Origin: Pseudomonas tritici
Lineage (GTDB): Bacteria > Pseudomonadota > Gammaproteobacteria > Pseudomonadales > Pseudomonadaceae
Direction of reading: 5' to 3'
NCBI RefSeq assembly: GCF_014268275.3
Contig: NZ_CP077084.1
Span: 3,348,001-3,412,000 of the forward strand
Length of the DNA stretch: 64,000 bases
In this document: piece by piece, positions 45,788 to 55,167 of the stretch
Position numbering within the stretch: the stretch's first letter is position 1
Layout of the letters: each line of letters begins with the position of its first letter
Notes under the pieces: model-generated
The model's database searches: none
Told to the model about the DNA's origin: nothing
The model's input: the letters and a program-made list of their open reading frames with translations, nothing else
Made by a program: the position numbers and the translations under genes

Positions 45788-47824
45788 ATGAAAAACGATC
45801 CGCTACTTCAGCCTTATCGCCTCAAGCATTTGACCCTGCGCAACCGCATCATAACCACTTCCCACGAACCGGCTTACCCGGAAGACGGGATGCCGAAAAA
45901 ACTCTACCGGGCCTACCACGTTGAACGTGCCAAAGCCGGTGTAGCCATGACCATGACCGCAGGCTCCGCCGCGATATCCCGTGACAGCCCGCCCGTGTTC
46001 AACAATATTCTGGCCTACAAGGACGAAGTAGTTGGCTGGATGAAAGACCTGACCGACGAGTGCCACGAACATGGTGCGGCGGTGATGATCCAACTGACTC
46101 ACCTGGGCCGGCGTACCCGCTGGGACAAAGGCGACTGGCTACCGGTGGTGTCGCCCTCCCACAACCAAGAACCCGCACACCGCGCCTTCCCCAAGCAGCT
46201 CGAACACTGGGATATCGACCGCATCATTGGCGACTACGCCGATGCCGCCGAACGCATGAAAGCCGCTGGCCTGGACGGCATCGAGCTGCAAGCCTACGGC
46301 CACTTGATGGACCAGTTCTGGTCGCCACTGACCAACGAACTGGACGCGCCGTATGGCGGCGCGCTGCCAAACCGCCTGCGCTTTACCTTCGATGTGCTCA
46401 CAGCCATTCGCAAACGCGTGGGCTCGGAATTTATTGTCGGCATTCGCTACACCGGGGACGAGGTTCTCGCGGGCGGCCTGCAAAAAGAGGAGGGCTTGCA
46501 GATCTCCCAAATGTTGAAAGAAAGTGGCATGGTCGACTTCCTTAATGTGATTCGCGGCAACATCGCCACCGACGCAGGGCTGACCGATATCATCCCGATC
46601 CAGGGCATGCGCAATGCCCCGCACCTCGACTTTGCCGGTGAAATCAAGGCGCTGACCGGCTTCCCGACCTTCCATGCAGCGAAAATTCCCGATGTGGCCA
46701 CAGCGCGTCATGCCATTGCCTCGGGGTTGGTGGACATGGTCGGGATGACCCGCGCGCACATGACCGACCCGCACATCGTGCGCAAGATCATCGAAGGCAG
46801 TGAAGACGATATACGCCCTTGCGTTGGCGCCAACTATTGCCTGGACCGCATTTACAACGCTGGCGCTGCCTACTGCATCCACAACGCCGCGACCGGGCGT
46901 GAAACCACCATGCCTCATGAAATACCCAAGGCTGCGCAGAAGCGCAAAGTGGTGATTGTCGGCGCCGGCCCTGGCGGCCTGGAAGCGGCACGTGTGGCAG
47001 GAGAACGCGGCCACGAGGTGGTTGTGTACGAGCTGGCGGACAAACCCGGCGGACAGATTCGCCTGACCGCGCAGTCCGAGCGGCGCAAAGAAATGATCAG
47101 CATCATCGATTGGCGCATGGCGCAATGCGAACGCCTTGGCGTGACGTTTCACTTCAACACCTGGGCAGACACCGCGATTGTTCTCGATGAAAATGCCGAC
47201 GTGGTGATCGTGGCGACAGGGGGCATGCCGCACACCGAAGTGCTGGAACACGGCAATCAATTCCTGGTTTCAAGCTGGGACATTATTTCCGGCGACGTGA
47301 AGCCCGGGCGCAATGTGCTGGTGTACGACGATGCGGGCGATCACGCCGGCCTGCAAGCCGCCGAGTTCATCGCCCGCAGTGGCGCCAAGACTGAAATCAT
47401 GACCCCCGACCGCTCGTTCGCGCCGGAAGTCATGGGCATGAACCTGGTTCCCTACATGCGCTCGTTGCAGCAACTGGACACCACCTTTACCGTCACCTAC
47501 CGGCTCAAGGGTGTGGAGAAACAAGGCGACCAATTACTGGCTACGATCGGCACCGATTACAGTGACCTGACTAGGACACGCCTGGTGGATCAGGTGGTGG
47601 TCAACCATGGAACCCGGCCGCTGGACGAGCTGTATTTCGAACTCAAACCCTTGGCCAGCAACGAAGGCGCCGTGCAGTACATGGAACTGATCGCCGGCAA
47701 GCCGCAAACCGTTATGAGCAACCCCGAAGGGCGCTTTCAGCTGTTTCGCATTGGTGATGCAGTGGCATCGCGCAATACCCATGCGGCTATCTACGATGCC
47801 CTGCGGCTGGTCAAGGACCTCTAG
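45788..47824 (+). CDS. DgcA-like OYE/FAD fusion oxidoreductase (demethylase type)
   Basis: 678-aa protein with an N-terminal FMN TIM barrel of the old-yellow-enzyme kind (1-340) and a C-terminal FAD/NAD-binding half (VVIVGAGPGGLEAARVAGE at about 380). Between them is a cysteine cluster. Dimethylglycine and proline-betaine demethylating proteins (DgcA, HpbA) look like this as I recall. The Fe-S site reads C-x2-A-x3-C-x11-C, so one usual Cys is Ala, as also in DgcA. It probably N-demethylates or oxidises a methylamine-type compound. Substrate unproven. Confidence 0.82.
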   Translation: MKNDPLLQPYRLKHLTLRNRIITTSHEPAYPEDGMPKKLYRAYHVERAKAGVAMTMTAGSAAISRDSPPVFNNILAYKDEVVGWMKDLTDECHEHGAAVMIQLTHLGRRTRWDKGDWLPVVSPSHNQEPAHRAFPKQLEHWDIDRIIGDYADAAERMKAAGLDGIELQAYGHLMDQFWSPLTNELDAPYGGALPNRLRFTFDVLTAIRKRVGSEFIVGIRYTGDEVLAGGLQKEEGLQISQMLKESGMVDFLNVIRGNIATDAGLTDIIPIQGMRNAPHLDFAGEIKALTGFPTFHAAKIPDVATARHAIASGLVDMVGMTRAHMTDPHIVRKIIEGSEDDIRPCVGANYCLDRIYNAGAAYCIHNAATGRETTMPHEIPKAAQKRKVVIVGAGPGGLEAARVAGERGHEVVVYELADKPGGQIRLTAQSERRKEMISIIDWRMAQCERLGVTFHFNTWADTAIVLDENADVVIVATGGMPHTEVLEHGNQFLVSSWDIISGDVKPGRNVLVYDDAGDHAGLQAAEFIARSGAKTEIMTPDRSFAPEVMGMNLVPYMRSLQQLDTTFTVTYRLKGVEKQGDQLLATIGTDYSDLTRTRLVDQVVVNHGTRPLDELYFELKPLASNEGAVQYMELIAGKPQTVMSNPEGRFQLFRIGDAVASRNTHAAIYDALRLVKDL

Positions 47825-47950
47825 CTGCCGTGTGTCGCCCACAATAATAAAGACAGCCGTCACCTGATTTAGACGCCTTTAGTTACTGCCCCGAACGTTG
47901 GTCTGATTGAATTTGATGAACATCAAACTCTTCCTGGCGGAGGTTGTTGC

Positions 47951-49258
47951 ATGCATACGGGTTCTGATTCCATTGAGCTGCTCACTGCGTTAACCGAACG
48001 CGACCTGCGCTTTCGCAGCGATGCTAAGGTCACTGAACATGCCCTGGCACCGGTCGACACGGCGTTACTCGATGCGTATATCGCCATCGACCGCAAAGCC
48101 CTGCGCCATTACCGCTTGGAGCGCATTCGCGAGCAACTGCGCGCCCATGATTACGCCGGCATTCTGTTGGCCGATCCGATCAATATTCGCTATGCCACCG
48201 ACACCAATAACCTCGGGTTGTGGGTGATGCACTCGCCCAGCCGCTATGTGTTCGTGGCCACCGACGGCCCGGTGGTGCTGTTCGAGTTCACCAGCAGCCG
48301 GCACAACAGCGAGCACGTTGAAACCATCGATGAAATTCGCCCGGCGATTCCCTGGCTGTATTTTCTCGCCGGCCCCCGCGTGCAGGAAAAAGCCGAGCGT
48401 TGGGCACAGGAGGTGGCGGACCTGATGGCCCGCCACGGTGGCGGCAATCGCCGCCTGGCGGTGGACCGCTGCGACCCTTGGGGGGCGCAGCGCCTGACAC
48501 ATAAGGGCATTGAGCTGTTCGATGCGCAGCCATTAATGGAGCAGGCACGCTTGATCAAATCGGCTGAAGAAGTGGCCAGCCACCGGGTGTCCATGGGCGT
48601 GTGCGACCTGGCTATTGCCCGGATGCGCACAAGCCTGGTGCCGGGGGTTACTGAAAACCAGCTGTGGAGCATCCTGCACGGCACCAACGTGGCGCACGGC
48701 GGCGAGTGGGCCGAAAGCCGCTTGCTCAGCTCCGGGCCACGCACCAATCCGTGGTTTCAGGACGCCACCGACAAGGTCATCAAGGCCGGTGAAATGGTCT
48801 GTTTTGACACCGACATGGTCGGTCCCGGTGGTTACCTTTCAGACATCTCGCGCAGCTTCATCTGCCCCGGAAAGGCGCCGACAATGGTCCAACGCGACTT
48901 GCTGGACATCGCCTCGCAGCAGATCAACCACAACGTCGAACTGCTGCGCCCGGGCTTGTCCTTTCGCGAATTCGCCGAACACTGTTGGCCGGTTCCCAAG
49001 CGCTATGAGCACAACCGCTACATGATGATGTTGCACGGCGTCGGGCTGGTGGACGAGTACCCCAGCGTCGCCTACGCCGTGGATTTTGCCGAGTGGGGTT
49101 ACGACGGCCTGTTCGAGGAAAACATGGTGGTGTCGGTGGAAAGTTACATCGGTGAACAAGGCGGTGGGGAAGGGGTGAAGCTCGAAGAACAGGTGCTGAT
49201 CAGCGCCAACGGGCCGATCAAACTTTCGCGCACGCCCTTAGTCGACGGCGATCGATAG
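47951..49258 (+). CDS. M24-family (creatinase fold) enzyme resembling DMSP lyase DddP
   Basis: 435-aa creatinase-fold metalloprotein. Metal ligand candidates are Asp286, Asp288, Asp298, His362, Glu397 and Glu412. Asp368 and Tyr357 sit where DddP has its catalytic Asp377 and Tyr366; the whole set is DddP numbering minus nine, as I remember DddP. Segments like DPINIRYATDTNNLGLW and GGEWAESRLLSSGPRTNPWF also resemble DddP. It is preceded by GCGGAGG. Actual substrate could be DMSP or another zwitterion; X-Pro peptidase is less likely. Confidence 0.78.
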   Translation: MHTGSDSIELLTALTERDLRFRSDAKVTEHALAPVDTALLDAYIAIDRKALRHYRLERIREQLRAHDYAGILLADPINIRYATDTNNLGLWVMHSPSRYVFVATDGPVVLFEFTSSRHNSEHVETIDEIRPAIPWLYFLAGPRVQEKAERWAQEVADLMARHGGGNRRLAVDRCDPWGAQRLTHKGIELFDAQPLMEQARLIKSAEEVASHRVSMGVCDLAIARMRTSLVPGVTENQLWSILHGTNVAHGGEWAESRLLSSGPRTNPWFQDATDKVIKAGEMVCFDTDMVGPGGYLSDISRSFICPGKAPTMVQRDLLDIASQQINHNVELLRPGLSFREFAEHCWPVPKRYEHNRYMMMLHGVGLVDEYPSVAYAVDFAEWGYDGLFEENMVVSVESYIGEQGGGEGVKLEEQVLISANGPIKLSRTPLVDGDR

Positions 49259-49271
49259 CTGGAGCAAAACC

Positions 49272-50081
49272 ATGAGCAGTATGACCGTGACCGAAACCAG
49301 ACCCGCCTTGGCGCCGCGCCCGGTGGCCAGCGCCGAACCGTTCTTGCGCCTGGAGGGCATTCATAAACAGTTTGGCCCTTATCCCGTCTTGCATGACGTG
49401 TGTTTTGAAATGAGCAAGGGCGAGGTGGTGGCCATTATCGGCCCCAGTGGTTCGGGCAAAAGTACCTTGCTGCGCTGCATCAACCAACTGGAGCCGCCGA
49501 CCCGCGGTCGGGTCAGTATGGATGGCGTGCACATAGAAGCCGGCAAGGCGTTACCCCGTACAGAGCTGCTTAAGTTGCGCCGGCGCATTGGCATGGTGTT
49601 CCAGTCGTTCAATCTGTTTCCGCACCTGACGGTGCTGCGCAATGTCAGCCTGGCGCAAATCCGCACCTTGGGCCGCAGCGCCAAAGAAGCCGACGCCCGC
49701 TCCATGCAACTGCTTGAACGTGTCGGGCTGGCTGACAAGGCCGGGCACTATCCGGCGCGCTGCTCCGGTGGACAGCAGCAACGGATCGCCATCGCCCGCG
49801 CCCTGGCATTGGACCCTGAGCTGATGCTGTTCGATGAGCCGACCTCGGCGCTGGACCCCGAGCTGGGCCTGGAGGTGCTGACCGTGATGAAAGAGCTGGC
49901 CTGCGAAGGCATGTCGATGATTGTCGTTACCCACGAGATGCACTTCGCCGAAACCGTGTCCGACCGCGTGGTGGTCATGGCCGACGGGCGCATCATCGAA
50001 CACGGGCCGAGCCAACAAGTGATGCGCCAGCCCGAGCACGAACGGGTGATCCAGTTCCTCCAGGCCGTGAGGAATCGCTGA
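49272..50081 (+). CDS. ABC transporter ATPase, polar amino acid type
   Basis: 269-aa ATP-binding subunit of the GlnQ/HisP family. Walker A is GPSGSGKST, the signature is CSGGQQQRIAIARAL, Walker B is LMLFDEPTSALDPE, and the switch His is in VVTHEMHFAE. About 20 residues of N-terminal lead precede the domain. It drives uptake with the two permeases and binding protein that follow. Confidence 0.93.
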   Translation: MSSMTVTETRPALAPRPVASAEPFLRLEGIHKQFGPYPVLHDVCFEMSKGEVVAIIGPSGSGKSTLLRCINQLEPPTRGRVSMDGVHIEAGKALPRTELLKLRRRIGMVFQSFNLFPHLTVLRNVSLAQIRTLGRSAKEADARSMQLLERVGLADKAGHYPARCSGGQQQRIAIARALALDPELMLFDEPTSALDPELGLEVLTVMKELACEGMSMIVVTHEMHFAETVSDRVVVMADGRIIEHGPSQQVMRQPEHERVIQFLQAVRNR

Positions 50082-50722
50082 TGCAAGACATCCTGATGAT
50101 GCTGTTGAGCGGCGTACCGTGGACCATCGCCGTTACCGTGCTCGCATTCTGTGTCGGCGTAGTGCTGGGGTTTCCGATCTTTGCCCTGCGGATGTCCAGG
50201 GTCAAGGCGCTGAGTATTCTGGCGGCCATGCTGGTACTGACCCTGCGCTCTATCCCGCCGATTGTCTGGCTGTTTTTCATCTTCTTCGGCATCGGTGGCG
50301 GCTATATCAGCCTGTCGCCGTTTGCAGCAGCAGTGGTGGGCCTGGGGCTGATTACGGCCGCGCACATGTCCGAGGTGTATCGCGGTGCGTTCACGGCTAT
50401 TCACGCCGGCCAATTCGAAGCAGCCTATGCGCTTAACCTGTCAGCGCTACAACGGTTTTTCGATGTGGTGTTGCCGCAGTTGGTGCGTATCGCCATTCCC
50501 ACCTCAGCCACCTACGCCATTGGCCTGCTCAAGGATTCGGCCGTGGCCTCGACTATTGGCGTTAGTGATATCAGCTTTCAGGCTTATCAGGTTTCACAGC
50601 AAACCTTTCAGGGCCTGAGCGTCTACAGCGCGGCGGCGGTGGTTTACCTGGTGCTCAGCGTGCCAGTGGCCTTGTTCTCTCGTTGGCTGTCGGCCACGTT
50701 GAAACAGAGGATTGCCCGATGA
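50081..50722 (+). CDS. ABC transporter permease 1 (polar amino acid type)
   Basis: 213-aa inner-membrane permease (HisMQ type) with about five membrane helices. The EAA loop (EAAYALNLSALQRFFDVVLPQ) contacts the ATPase. It starts at the last base of the ATPase stop codon. Confidence 0.9.
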   Translation: MQDILMMLLSGVPWTIAVTVLAFCVGVVLGFPIFALRMSRVKALSILAAMLVLTLRSIPPIVWLFFIFFGIGGGYISLSPFAAAVVGLGLITAAHMSEVYRGAFTAIHAGQFEAAYALNLSALQRFFDVVLPQLVRIAIPTSATYAIGLLKDSAVASTIGVSDISFQAYQVSQQTFQGLSVYSAAAVVYLVLSVPVALFSRWLSATLKQRIAR

Positions 50723-51378
50723 GCGAACTGCTGACGATGTGGGCCCAATGGTTGCCGGAGTTGTGGAAGGGCTTTGTGCTGTCGATGCAGGTCACGGCGG
50801 TGAGCCTGGGCCTGGGCATTGTGCTGGGGCTATTGCTGGCACTGGGCGTATCGGCACCGAGCCGCTGGTTGCGTTATCCCTCTCTGGCTGTGGTGGAGCT
50901 GGGGCGTGGTGCACCGGCGTTGATCCTGCTGCAGTACTTCTACTTTGGCCTGCCCAGCGTCAACCTTACCTTGACCTCGTTCTGGGCCGCTGCGCTGGCC
51001 ATGGCTTACTGCACGGCGGCCTACACCAGTGAAATCATTCGCGGTGGCATCGAGGCGGTGGCCCTTGGGCAAGTCGAGGCCGCCGAAGTGATCGGCCTCA
51101 ACCGGTTCGACGCGCTGCGTTTTGTGATCCTGCCTCAGGCCTTGCGGGTGGCGTTGCCATCGCTGTTGGGGTTCTCGATCATGATGTTCCAGGCCTCGTC
51201 GCTGTGTTTCACCATCGCGCTGCCAGAAATTGTCAGCCGGGCGTCCTCGATTGGCTCTTCCACGTTTGAGTACATGCCGGTGCTGATACTGGCCGGTTTG
51301 ATGTATGCCGCTGTCTGTGCCCCGGCGACCCTGGGTGTGGCAGCGCTGGAAAAAAGACTGGCACCCAGCCAGCCATAA
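50719..51378 (+). CDS. ABC transporter permease 2 (polar amino acid type)
   Basis: 219 aa from the ATG at 50719, which overlaps the previous stop (ATGA). It has the EAA loop VEAAEVIGLNRFDALRFVILP and five predicted membrane helices. Paired with permease 1. The longer frame is rejected because it lacks a ribosome site and overlaps more of permease 1. Confidence 0.9.
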   Translation: MSELLTMWAQWLPELWKGFVLSMQVTAVSLGLGIVLGLLLALGVSAPSRWLRYPSLAVVELGRGAPALILLQYFYFGLPSVNLTLTSFWAAALAMAYCTAAYTSEIIRGGIEAVALGQVEAAEVIGLNRFDALRFVILPQALRVALPSLLGFSIMMFQASSLCFTIALPEIVSRASSIGSSTFEYMPVLILAGLMYAAVCAPATLGVAALEKRLAPSQP

Positions 51379-51436
51379 CAACAAATGCCACTCACGCCGA
51401 TTTCGGCTGCTGCTCTCTTATTGCAAAGGTGACGTC

Positions 51437-52270
51437 ATGACTCGCTCATTCAAGCGTTTTACCCGTTGGATGTTCTTGTGCTCGACCCTGGCCGGCGCCC
51501 CGTACGCTCTGGCCGACTGCACCCCGGCGAACCAGTTTGAAACCATCACCCCTGGAGTGCTGACCGTGGCGGCGTATGTCTTCCCGCCTTATTCGATACC
51601 GGGGCCGAACAACCAGTTGAGCGGCGTGGATGGCGAGATCATCAAGCGCATCGCCGAGCGCGAATGCCTGAAAGTCAAAACCATGGTGGTGGACACCGCA
51701 GCCGTGGTCCAGGCGGTGGTGGCAAAGCGCGCCGATGTCGGCATCGGCGATTGGTATCGCACGGCAGAGCGCAGCAAGGCGTTGGGGTTGTCGGCACCTT
51801 TGTACCTGGACGTGATGGGCATTATTTCGGATGAGGGTTACACGAAAATTGCCGAACTGGACGGCAAGCGTATCGGCACCGTGCAAGGCTACCTGTGGGT
51901 GGATGATTTGAAGAAGGCCTTCGGCGATAACGTGGTGCTCTACCCGAACCCGGTGGCCATGGCCCAGGACTTGGCGTCCAAGCGTATCCAGGTCGGCGCG
52001 GACAGCTTCGCGGTGGCAGCGTCTTCGCAGCAGAAGGGCGGGTACTCCGGCAAAAACGTCAAGGTGTCCGAGCCCGATCAACGGGTCAAGGCCACGCTTG
52101 AGCCTGGGCAGAGCGCCTTCCTGTACACCAAGTCCAACGCAGCCTTGGGCGAGGCGCTGGGCAAGAACATCCAGGCCTTGCATGGCTCGGGCGAAATCGC
52201 TGAAATCCTCGCCTCGTTTGGCCTTGACCGCCAGGCTGCGCAGGTGGGTGAGCCGAGGATGATTCAGTAA
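51437..52270 (+). CDS. ABC transporter solute-binding protein
   Basis: 277 aa from the ATG at 51437 with AAAGGTGA upstream. Signal peptide ends near ALA/DC. Family 3 solute-binding domain (VAAYVFPPYSIPG, GVDGEIIKRIAERECLK, DVGIGDWYRTAERSK). It should define the substrate of the transporter, most probably a zwitterionic amino-acid-like compound given the adjacent enzymes. Confidence 0.9.
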   Translation: MTRSFKRFTRWMFLCSTLAGAPYALADCTPANQFETITPGVLTVAAYVFPPYSIPGPNNQLSGVDGEIIKRIAERECLKVKTMVVDTAAVVQAVVAKRADVGIGDWYRTAERSKALGLSAPLYLDVMGIISDEGYTKIAELDGKRIGTVQGYLWVDDLKKAFGDNVVLYPNPVAMAQDLASKRIQVGADSFAVAASSQQKGGYSGKNVKVSEPDQRVKATLEPGQSAFLYTKSNAALGEALGKNIQALHGSGEIAEILASFGLDRQAAQVGEPRMIQ

Positions 52271-52295
52271 AAATAATTAACTGAACGACACAAAT

Positions 52296-52390
52296 CCTGT
52301 AGGAGCGGCTTAAGCCGCGAATGAACGCACCGCGAATTTTCAGGAAGTACGCGTTATCGTTTATTTGCGGCCAAAGCCGCTCCTGCAGGT
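52296..52390. repeat. Pair of inverted REP sequences (REPIN-like)
   Basis: TCCTGTAGGAGCGGCTTAAG and an inverted partner (TTGCGGCCAAAGCCGCTCCT) about 45 bp apart. This is the Pseudomonas-type REP hairpin pair. It lies between the binding-protein gene and the Ldh gene, and may stabilise or end the upstream transcript. Confidence 0.85.
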
Positions 52391-52435
52391 TCTCAAGTTG
52401 CGGCATACCTACAGTCCGAGAACACTGAAGCGACC

Positions 52436-53443
52436 ATGGACGACGACAAACCCTACAAACGCCTGTCTCTGGCCGATGCCACCTCCTTCGCCCAACAGCT
52501 CTGCCTGGCCCACGGCGCCAGCTACTCCGTGGCCTCGGCGCTTGCCAACGCCACGGTATCAGCCCAGGCCCATGGCCAACACGAAGTCGGTTTCGGTCAC
52601 TTGCCTGACTACCTCAGCGGCTTTGCCACCGGCCGAATAGCCATGGCTGCCGAGCCCATCGTTACCCAGGTCGCGCCGGCCATGATCCGTTGCGACGCGG
52701 CCCAAGGTATCGCGCAACTGGGGTTCGATCGCGCTTTCCCAGTGCTGTGCAGCAATGCGCATCAACTGGGTGTCGCCCTGTTTGCTCAGTCCAACGCTTT
52801 CACCTGTGGCGAGTTAGGCTATTACACCCGTCGCCTGGCGCGCGAGGGACTGGTCGCGTTGGCCTTCACCAATGGCTCACCGCTGCTAACCGTGGCAGGC
52901 CAGAGCCGGCCACTGTACTCCACCAACCCCATCGCCTTTGCCGCCGCCAGTGCTGAGGGTCTTTTATTGGCGATTGACCAGGCCAGCAGCGCCACGGCCT
53001 ATGTAAACCTGCTTCGGGCCGCTGAAGCGGGAGAGGCGATACCGGCAGGCTGGGCGGTTGACGCACAAGGCAATGAAACGCGCAGCGCGCGGGAGGCACT
53101 GCACGGTACGTTGCTGGCATTCGGGGGGGCGCGCGGCGCCAACATCGCGTTGATGGTCGAGGTGCTTGCGGCAGGTTTGACAGGGGCCCATTGGTCGTTG
53201 GATGCCGCAGATTTCCGTAGCGGCAGCGAATCCCCAGGAGCTGGCATGCTGGTGATTGGCATTGCTCCCAGGTTGCTGGACGAGTGCTTTGCCTTACGGT
53301 TGGGCAAGCAGATGACGCGGCTTGAAGCCTTGGGCGTTTATCTGCCGGGCAAAGCTAAAGAGCAAGCCTATGCCCGTGCGGTCCGAGAGGGTATCAGCCT
53401 GCCGTTATCGGCATACGATGCCTTTAAGGCGCAGGTGCAATAG
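52436..53443 (+). CDS. Ldh-family oxidoreductase (malate/L-lactate dehydrogenase fold, imine/keto acid reductase)
   Basis: 335-aa NAD(P)H-dependent enzyme of the Ldh2/MDH2 fold, which includes malate/lactate dehydrogenases and the cyclic-imine reductases for Delta1-piperideine- and Delta1-pyrroline-2-carboxylate. Family segments include GHGQHEVGFGHLPDYL near 38, NAHQLGVALFAQ, and PLYSTNPIAFA. Next to a demethylase-like flavoprotein and an amino-acid-type transporter, a cyclic imino acid such as a proline or pipecolate derivative is plausible. This is inference. It follows the REP pair. Confidence 0.82.
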   Translation: MDDDKPYKRLSLADATSFAQQLCLAHGASYSVASALANATVSAQAHGQHEVGFGHLPDYLSGFATGRIAMAAEPIVTQVAPAMIRCDAAQGIAQLGFDRAFPVLCSNAHQLGVALFAQSNAFTCGELGYYTRRLAREGLVALAFTNGSPLLTVAGQSRPLYSTNPIAFAAASAEGLLLAIDQASSATAYVNLLRAAEAGEAIPAGWAVDAQGNETRSAREALHGTLLAFGGARGANIALMVEVLAAGLTGAHWSLDAADFRSGSESPGAGMLVIGIAPRLLDECFALRLGKQMTRLEALGVYLPGKAKEQAYARAVREGISLPLSAYDAFKAQVQ

Positions 53444-53572
53444 TCAAACCCTTCGCCACTGCCGGCCGCGCCAGAAAACGCTCAAGCGCAGCCGTGACGT
53501 AGGGCCGTGCCTGCCGGGCTGCTGGCTCTCCAGGCACTGGCTGAAGATCCATCAGAATTGGCTCGCGATTGT
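53444..53572 (-). pseudogene. Possible glutathione S-transferase C-terminal relic
   Basis: The minus strand reads LDNREPILMDLQPVPGEPAA, then ARPYVTAALERFLARPAVAKGL. The ARPAVAKGL tail is typical of GST-fold proteins. No more of the gene is present; the IS1182 relic begins soon after. Confidence 0.4.
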
Positions 53573-53633
53573 CCAGCAGGATGGGGGCGTTAGGTTATCG
53601 CCAAACGGACTTTCAGGGATGTCCGCTTTTGGC

Positions 53634-55127
53634 CCAGAGTGTGTAAAAACGCTCAAGGCCTCATCGTCTTGGATCATTGACGTTCGTGGCTGAACGATCG
53701 CATGGCAAATGCTGCGTATTGCATCAGTCGCGACCTGGAACACGTCAACGCTGTTTTTACAGCCTCTGGGATGGGCCAAAATCAGCTTTTTTATGCCGAT
53801 AGCGCCTTCATCAAACCGTGAGCACCGATGATTTTCATGACCCGTTTCATGTTGTAGGCGAGCACATTTAAAATCATCTCCGCGCCCACCCCGGCCAGCT
53901 TTCGCGTCAGGAAGTGCGTCGCACCCATCCATTGTTTGAGCGTCCCGAAGGGATGCTCAACCGTCCGCTTTCGGACTCGCATCATCTCCGGTGCTTTGCT
54001 CAGCCGAAGCTGCATCTCCTCCAATACGGCTTCATGCTCCCAGCGTCGAACCCGCCGTTGTGTACTCGGTGTGCACTGCGGCTTCATTGCGCAGCCCCGG
54101 CATTTCGAACTCCAGTAACGGTGCAACGTCAGGCCTTTTTCAACGTTGGTATAGCGCCAGATCAGCGCCTCTCCAGCCGGGCAAATGTATTCGCTTTTTG
54201 CCGCGTCATAGATAAAGGCATCGTTATTGAAACGCCCGTCTGCCTTGGCTCCAGAGGTCATCGGCTTGGGCACATAGGCGGTGATACCTGCATCGTGACA
54301 AGCCAGGATTTGTTCGCTTTTGAAGTAACCTCGGTCAGCCACTACCGACAACGTATCTGACGCCATCGCCTCGCGGGCCTGCTTGGCCATTGAGCTGAGT
54401 TGATCCCGGTCGGAACCGACGTTGGTCACCTCATGTGCAACGATCAAATGGTGCTGAGTATCGACCGCTGTCTGCACGTTGTAGCCGACGATTCCTGTGC
54501 CGCGCGTCATCATGGAACGGGCGTCTGGATCGGTCAGTGAGACCTGTTTATCCGGCGATTCATTGAGCTGGATTTCGATCGCTTGAAGCTCCTTCATTTG
54601 AGTTTTGAGCTTGGCGATTTTCTCTTCCAGCCGCCCGGCACTGGGCTCGGAAGCTGTGGGTTCTTGCCGATCGGCAGCATCAAGTGCCGCTAGGTAACGG
54701 TTGATACTCGATTCAATTTCTTCCATGCGCCGCTTCAGTTTGGCGCTGGAGAAATTGCGGTCGCGGTTGTTGGCTGCTTTGAATTTACTGCCATCAATGG
54801 CGACCAGATGTTCTCCGAACAGTCCCAATTGCTGACATAGCACAACGAACTGGCGACAGACGCCTCTGATGGCCTTGCTGTTGTCTTTTCGGAAGTTGGC
54901 GATGGTCTTGAAGTCCGGCATCAAACGCCCGGTCAACCACATCAGTTCGACGTTGCGCTGGGCTTCTCGCTCCAAACGTCGGCTCGACTGGATGCGGTTG
55001 AGATAGCCGTAGATGTAGATCTTCAGCAGGATCGCGGGGTGGTAAGCCGGCCGGCCAGTATCAGCTGGAATGGCACCTTCAAAACCCAGATTGACCAGGT
55101 CGAGTTCGTCGACGAAGACGTCGATTT
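53634..55127 (-). mobile_element. IS1182-family element, truncated
   Basis: Transposase plus 3' flank. The right end is placed near 53634 where AGAGTGTGTAAAAACG appears, as in the ends of Pseudomonas IS1182 elements I remember. The left end is lost at about 55127, cutting the transposase N-terminus. Without both ends and a full transposase it cannot move alone. Confidence 0.75.
53791..55125 (-). pseudogene. IS1182-family transposase, N-terminally truncated
   Basis: The frame is open from just after an in-frame TAA at 55127 (IDVFVDELDLVNLGFEGAI) to 53791, so about 30 N-terminal codons are missing. An internal ATG at 54975 would give 394 residues. Conserved parts include HLVAIDGSKFKAANN, TDPDARSMMTRGTGIVGYNV, VVADRGYFK and the tail VEHPFGTLKQWMG, which hold the DDE residues. 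A functional product is unlikely. Confidence 0.85.
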
Positions 55128-55167
55128 AGCGCGGCAGTCACGGCTTTGACGGCGCGATCCCAGCATG

